The notes under the pieces were generated by a model. It saw only the letters and a list, made by a program, of their open reading frames with translations, was not told the DNA's origin and ran no database searches. From NCBI RefSeq assembly GCF_000308675.1, contig NZ_BAGE01000046.1, forward strand, positions 1 through 64,000: a stretch of DNA of 64,000 nt. Reading direction: 5' to 3'. The position numbers and the translations under genes are program-made. This document shows positions 60,354 through 64,000 of this stretch, one piece after another. Numbering within the stretch: position 1 is the stretch's first letter; every line of letters begins with the position of its first letter. The DNA is from Nocardia paucivorans NBRC 100373. Its GTDB lineage: Bacteria > Actinomycetota > Actinomycetes > Mycobacteriales > Mycobacteriaceae.

Positions 60354-60854
60354 GTGGCAAAAGCTTCGACAGCTTCGACACCCGCCATCCGGGTTCTGGT
60401 GCAGGCCGGCGTGCCGCATCGGGTGCATGCCTACGAGCACGATCCACGAGTCGATTCCTACGGCGCCGAGGCGGTCGAGGCGCTCGCCCGGCGGATCGGG
60501 GCGGATCCGGAACAGATCTGCAAGACGTTGGTGCTGGAACTGTCCACCGGCGGCCTGGCGGTAGCGGTGCTGCCGGTGCCACGCAGTCTGTCGTTGAAGG
60601 CGGTCGCCGCCGCGCTGGGCGCGCCGAAGGCCGGGATGGCCGACCGGGTCCGGGCCGAGCGGAGCACCGGCTACGTGCTGGGCGGTATCTCCCCACTCGG
60701 TCAACGCAAACGGTTGCCGACCGTGGTGGACGCCTCGGTACTCGACCGGGAGCGCGTCCTGTGCAGCGCCGGGAAGCGCGGACTCGAGATCGAACTCGCC
60801 CCCAACGACCTGATCCGGTTGGCCGCGGCGGTGACCGCGCCGATCACCACCTGA
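60354..60854 (+). CDS. ybaK: YbaK-type Cys-tRNA(Pro) deacylase
   Basis: 166 residues (PAIRVLVQAGVPHRVHAYEH, QICKTLVLEL, GMADRVRAERSTGYVLGGIS, LPTVVDASVLD). The conserved Lys of the active site is in ICKTLV. It clears proline tRNA wrongly charged with cysteine. The GTG at 60354 has TAGAGT (60341-60346) 7 nt upstream, which supports this start and a leaderless mRNA; an upstream GTG and ATG are in frame. Confidence 0.9.
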   Translation: MAKASTASTPAIRVLVQAGVPHRVHAYEHDPRVDSYGAEAVEALARRIGADPEQICKTLVLELSTGGLAVAVLPVPRSLSLKAVAAALGAPKAGMADRVRAERSTGYVLGGISPLGQRKRLPTVVDASVLDRERVLCSAGKRGLEIELAPNDLIRLAAAVTAPITT

Positions 60855-60977
60855 TATCCGTATCCGATATCCACATCTGATATCCGCATCGCTGTCGGCG
60901 GGTTGCGCCCACGAACGGAAACCATATGCGTTACTTGGGAACGACCGTAACCGACCGACCCGAGGATGTGATGCGAG

Positions 60978-61385
60978 ATGTCCCTGTGCCACCCGATGCG
61001 CACCGTGCTCGTCGCCCTGTCCGGGGCGTTGGTCCTGACCGGCGGTCCCATTCTGCTGTCCACCGCGCCGACGGCGGTGGCCGGCCCGCCGGCGGTCGCG
61101 GCGCCGACGGATGAGCCCGACAACGGACCACGGCACCGAGCCGGTGCCGAGTTGCGGACCATCGAGGACGGTGACTATCCGTTCGGGGGTGGAGACAGTG
61201 GCACCGGCGGTTCGCGGAGTTCGCGGGGCGGTTCGCGGAGTTCGGGGGGCAGCGGTACCGACGGCCCTGCCGCGCGGGCGGAGAAGGCGGGCGGGGGCAT
61301 GGCGAGCGCCATCATCGACCTGTCCGCCGACCTGTTCAAATGTGGGCTCAGCATCGTGACCCCGAGCGTCGACTGCCCGCTGTGA
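60978..61385 (+). CDS. Small secreted Ser/Gly-rich protein
   Basis: 135 residues. A signal peptide (MRTVLVALSGALVLTGGPIL, cleavage near TAVAG) leads to a Gly/Ser/Arg-rich linker (SRSSRGGSRSSGGSG) and a short C-terminal segment with two Cys (FKCGLSIV, VDCPL) that may pair. No known family or function. ATG 60978 or ATG 60996 could be the start. Confidence 0.6.
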   Translation: MSLCHPMRTVLVALSGALVLTGGPILLSTAPTAVAGPPAVAAPTDEPDNGPRHRAGAELRTIEDGDYPFGGGDSGTGGSRSSRGGSRSSGGSGTDGPAARAEKAGGGMASAIIDLSADLFKCGLSIVTPSVDCPL

Positions 61386-61396
61386 ACCTTGCGGAT

Positions 61397-61422
61397 CGGT
61401 GCGGCCCGAGCGGGCCGCACCG
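61397..61422. terminator. Terminator between the secreted protein and SRAP genes
   Basis: Perfect 11-bp arms (61397-61407 and 61412-61422) with the GAGC loop, between convergent genes. Confidence 0.75.
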
Positions 61423-61463
61423 GGACGGCCGGCCTCGATCGAAGGGCCGAGGTGGGCATCCGA

Positions 61464-62303
61464 TCACAGCAAGGTGGTCTGTTCCGCCCGCTCTTCGACC
61501 GGCGCCAGCAGTTCCGGCCCGTTGTTGCGCACGCTGTTCACCAGCGTTGACACCGGCCGCGCGGTGATCTCTGCGACCAGTTCCACGCTCGGCGGCGCCA
61601 GCAGCTCCGTCGGGGCCGGGTGATCCGGGTCGAGCCAGGCATCCCAGTGTTCACGCGGCATGGGCAAGGGCATTCGATCGTGGATGCGGGTGAGATCGCC
61701 GACGGCGTCGGTGGTCAGGATGGTGCACGACAGCAGTGGCTCGGCATCGGGAACGGAGCTGTCCCGCCATACCGACCACAGCCCGGCCATGTACAGCCGC
61801 GAACCGTCGGCGCGGGACATGAAATATGGGCGCTTGACCACTTTCGGTTTACGACCCCGGCCCGTGGTTCCGCCATTCGAGGCCTCCGGCTCCACCAGCC
61901 ACTCGTACCAGCCGTCCATCGGCACCAGACAGCGCCTGCGCTTCACCGCATCCCGGAACGACGGCAGGCTCGCCGCCTTGTCGGCCCGGGCGTTGAACAG
62001 TGGTTTGCCCTTCACCGGAACGCCGGGTTCCGCGGCCTTGGTCCAATGCGGGATCAGACCCCAGCGCATCCGCCGGATACGCAGGCGGGGCGTGTCGGAG
62101 TCGTGGCGTTCGACCACCGTGAGGACCTGTGTCGTGGGGGCGACGTTGTAGTCGGCGCCCTCCGAGACCGCCGCGGCGGACGACCGACTCGTACCGCGGG
62201 GGGCACCCCCATTCACCGGTCCGCCGATATCGGTTTCGTCGAGGGCGTCCAACTCCACCGCGAGTCGACCGGGGTTCGTCGTCATCGCATATCGTCCGCA
62301 CAT
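61464..62303 (-). CDS. SRAP-domain protein (HMCES/YedK type)
   Basis: 279 residues. Cys2 at the N-terminus (MCGRYAM) is the residue that links to abasic sites in single-stranded DNA. Other active-site parts are NARADKA, GWYEW and IHDRMPLPM. It shields abasic sites through a DNA-protein crosslink. The ATG leaves Cys2 correctly exposed after Met removal, which confirms the start. Confidence 0.92.
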   Translation of the reverse strand: MCGRYAMTTNPGRLAVELDALDETDIGGPVNGGAPRGTSRSSAAAVSEGADYNVAPTTQVLTVVERHDSDTPRLRIRRMRWGLIPHWTKAAEPGVPVKGKPLFNARADKAASLPSFRDAVKRRRCLVPMDGWYEWLVEPEASNGGTTGRGRKPKVVKRPYFMSRADGSRLYMAGLWSVWRDSSVPDAEPLLSCTILTTDAVGDLTRIHDRMPLPMPREHWDAWLDPDHPAPTELLAPPSVELVAEITARPVSTLVNSVRNNGPELLAPVEERAEQTTLL

Positions 62304-62598
62304 ATTCCCGATACTCCCACCGGAGACCGACAGTGTCCGAGTATGTCGCTCGGCAAGGTTCCATCACGCCGTTCCATTACGCCACCGGGCGGTGCTCGAT
62401 CAGGCCACCGAAAGGCATATCGGAATCGAACGACAAAACGGGTGCAGACAATCTCGCCGGTCTCGGGAACAATGAATGGCACGAACTGGTGACTAATTGA
62501 GAGTTATGTCCTAGCATTCTCTCACCAGGGACGAGGCGGTGACGCGGGCCGCCCGTTCGCGCGCGCATGAACCGCCGACTTCCGCAGAGGAGACCCGT

Positions 62599-64000
62599 TG
62601 ACAACCACCGAAAAGATCACCGACGAAGAAGCGGTGTTGACCTCGGTCGATCCGGCCACCGGCGCGACGCTGGCCACCTATCCGATCGCGGACGAGGAAG
62701 CCGTACGTGCCGCCGTCGCCAAGGCCCGCGCCGCCGCCCCCGCCTGGGAGCAGCTCGGATTCGACGGGCGTCGCAAGGCCCTGCTGCGCTGGTCCGGCAG
62801 GCTGGTCGCGAAATCGGACGAGTTCTGCGAGCTCATCCACGCCGAGAACGGCAAACCGCTCGACGACGCGTTCCTCGAACTCATGTTGGCGCTCGAGCAC
62901 ATCGCCTGGGCCGCCAAGCACGCCAAGAAGGTATTGGCCCCGCAGAAGGTCCCCACCGGGCCGCTGATGTCGAACTTCTCGGCCCGCATCGAATACCGCC
63001 CACTCGGCGTGATCGGTGTGATCGGTCCGTGGAACTACCCGGTCTACACCCCCAACGGCTCCATCGCCTATGCCCTCGCCGCCGGTAACACCGTGGTGTT
63101 CAAGCCATCGGAATACTCCACCGGTATCGGCAATTTCCTCGCCGAGGCCTTCGCCGAGGCCAACCCGCAATTGCCGGCGGGCGTGTTCATCACCGTCAAC
63201 GGCTACGGCGCCACCGGCGCGGCCCTGGTGCAGGCGGGCGTCGACAAGGTCGCGTTCACCGGTTCGCCGGGTACCGGCCGCAAGATCATGGCCGCCGCCG
63301 CCGAGACCCTCACCCCCGTGCTGCTGGAATGCGGCGGTAAAGACCCGGTGATCGTCGCCGCCGACGCCGATGTGAAGGCCGCTGCCGACGCTGTCGCATG
63401 GGGCGCCACCTCCAACAGCGGCCAAACCTGCGCCGGTGTGGAGCGGGTGTATGTGGACAAGTCGGTGCGCGACGAATTCGTCGCAGAACTGACCCGGATC
63501 CTCGCCGATGTCAAACCCGGTTCGGCGGAGAACGCCCACTACGGTCCGATGACCATGCCGAGCCAGATCGCGATCGTGAAGCGGCACATCGAGGACGCGC
63601 TCGCCAAGGGCGGCAAGGCCGTGCTCGGTGGGGTGGAGTCGGTGAAGGATCGGTTCATCGAGCCGGTCGTGCTGGTCGATGTGGACGAGAACTCCGCGGC
63701 CGTCAAGGAGGAGACCTTCGGTCCGACCGTCACCGTCACCACGGTGAACAGCATCGATGAGGCGATCGAACTGGCCAACGCCACCACCTACGGCCTGGCT
63801 TCGGCGGTGTTCTCCAAGCGCCGTGGCCTGGAGATCGCCCGGCGACTGAAGGTCGGCGCCACCTCGATCAACTCGGTGCTCGGCTTCGCGGCCATCCCGG
63901 CCCTGCCGTTCGGCGGCAGCGCAGATTCCGGTATCGGCCGGATCCACGGCGAGCCCGGCCTGCGCGAGTTCGTGCGGCCGCATTCGATCGCAGCCCAGCG
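62599..64000 (+). CDS. Aldehyde dehydrogenase (truncated by the window end)
   Basis: 467 residues are visible. The NAD-binding VIGPWNYPVYTPNGS, KPSEYST and FTGSPGTGRKIM are present, the catalytic Glu is in LLECGGKDPV, and the catalytic Cys is in NSGQTCAGVERV. TTG 62599 was chosen because GAGGAG lies 5 nt upstream and no better start precedes the family N-terminus. The 295-bp gap before it (62304-62598) shows no gene and no clear promoter. The substrate class is not clear. Confidence 0.92.

Noticed and set aside
62499..62523. Operator-like repeat before the aldehyde dehydrogenase gene
   Set aside because: Only the outer 5 bp (GAGAG/CTCTC) pair; the inner positions do not match.
1..64000. tRNA or rRNA genes
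   Set aside because: No cloverleaf with a T-loop TTCGA context or rRNA-like stretch was found by eye in the gaps; a tRNA scan would settle this.

Overview
The window is a stretch of very GC-rich actinomycete chromosome, most likely from Nocardia or a close relative within the Mycobacteriales. The markers are WhiB7, WhiB1, a mycoredoxin, the AdnA/AdnB helicase-nuclease pair, UvrD2, PdtaS, SigH/RshA, the 24-residue ribosomal protein bL37, and an F420-type nitroreductase-fold protein. From memory, the gene order outside the central part follows the Mycobacterium tuberculosis Rv3194c-Rv3226c block. That comparison is recollection and was not searched.

Layout. 1-294: the 3' end of an IS5-type transposase and a perfect hairpin. 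0.4-20.4 kb: a conserved housekeeping and genome-maintenance block. It holds a PDZ/Lon-type protease, mycoredoxin, uvrD2, whiB7 with a long attenuator leader, an ABC1 kinase, an RRE/E1-like protein, a DUF2342 putative metalloprotease, nudC, a K+ channel, a DoxX-like protein, adnB-adnA, a lipase-type hydrolase and an alkyltransferase-like protein. 20.4-41.0 kb: a nitrate/nitrite island with a mobA-moeA fusion, a DUF4272 gene, narGHJI, an S1-type secreted protein, a siroheme module (chelatase and a HemD-winged-helix fusion), nirBD, narK, a GntR regulator and a second narK. 41.0-64.0 kb: the conserved block resumes with a TIGR02569-type protein, moeZ, DUF3152 protease, TetR, DUF3107, YceI, an XRE regulator, a ferritin-like protein, a PHA-synthase-like hydrolase, rhlE, a beta-propeller protein, a Ddn-family protein, a GNAT, dagK, whiB1, pdtaS, a biotinyl/lipoyl carrier, bL37, rshA-sigH, ybaK, a small secreted protein, a SRAP protein and a truncated aldehyde dehydrogenase.

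How the genes work together. The island makes a nearly complete nitrate-to-ammonium route: NarK-type porters bring in nitrate, NarGHJI reduces it to nitrite, and NirBD reduces nitrite to ammonium. The MobA-MoeA fusion serves the molybdenum cofactor of NarG, and the HemD/chelatase pair serves the siroheme of NirB. A GntR gene sits divergently from narK and shares a palindrome-rich control region with it.

The flanking block is mostly stress and genome care: WhiB7 (antibiotic resistance), AdnAB and UvrD2 (DNA breaks and repair), SRAP (abasic-site crosslinks), Mrx1 and SigH/RshA (redox stress), WhiB1 (Fe-S and NO sensing) and PdtaS (signalling).

The less explained parts are: an RRE/E1-like protein with a putative metalloprotease and an ABC1 kinase but no YcaO partner; the whiB7 leader; a DEAD-box helicase whose only well-placed start is CTG; and several palindromes in control regions. 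Many genes here begin with a start codon 6-7 nt after a -10-like hexamer and lack a Shine-Dalgarno sequence, which points to leaderless mRNAs. No tRNA, rRNA or CRISPR array was seen.
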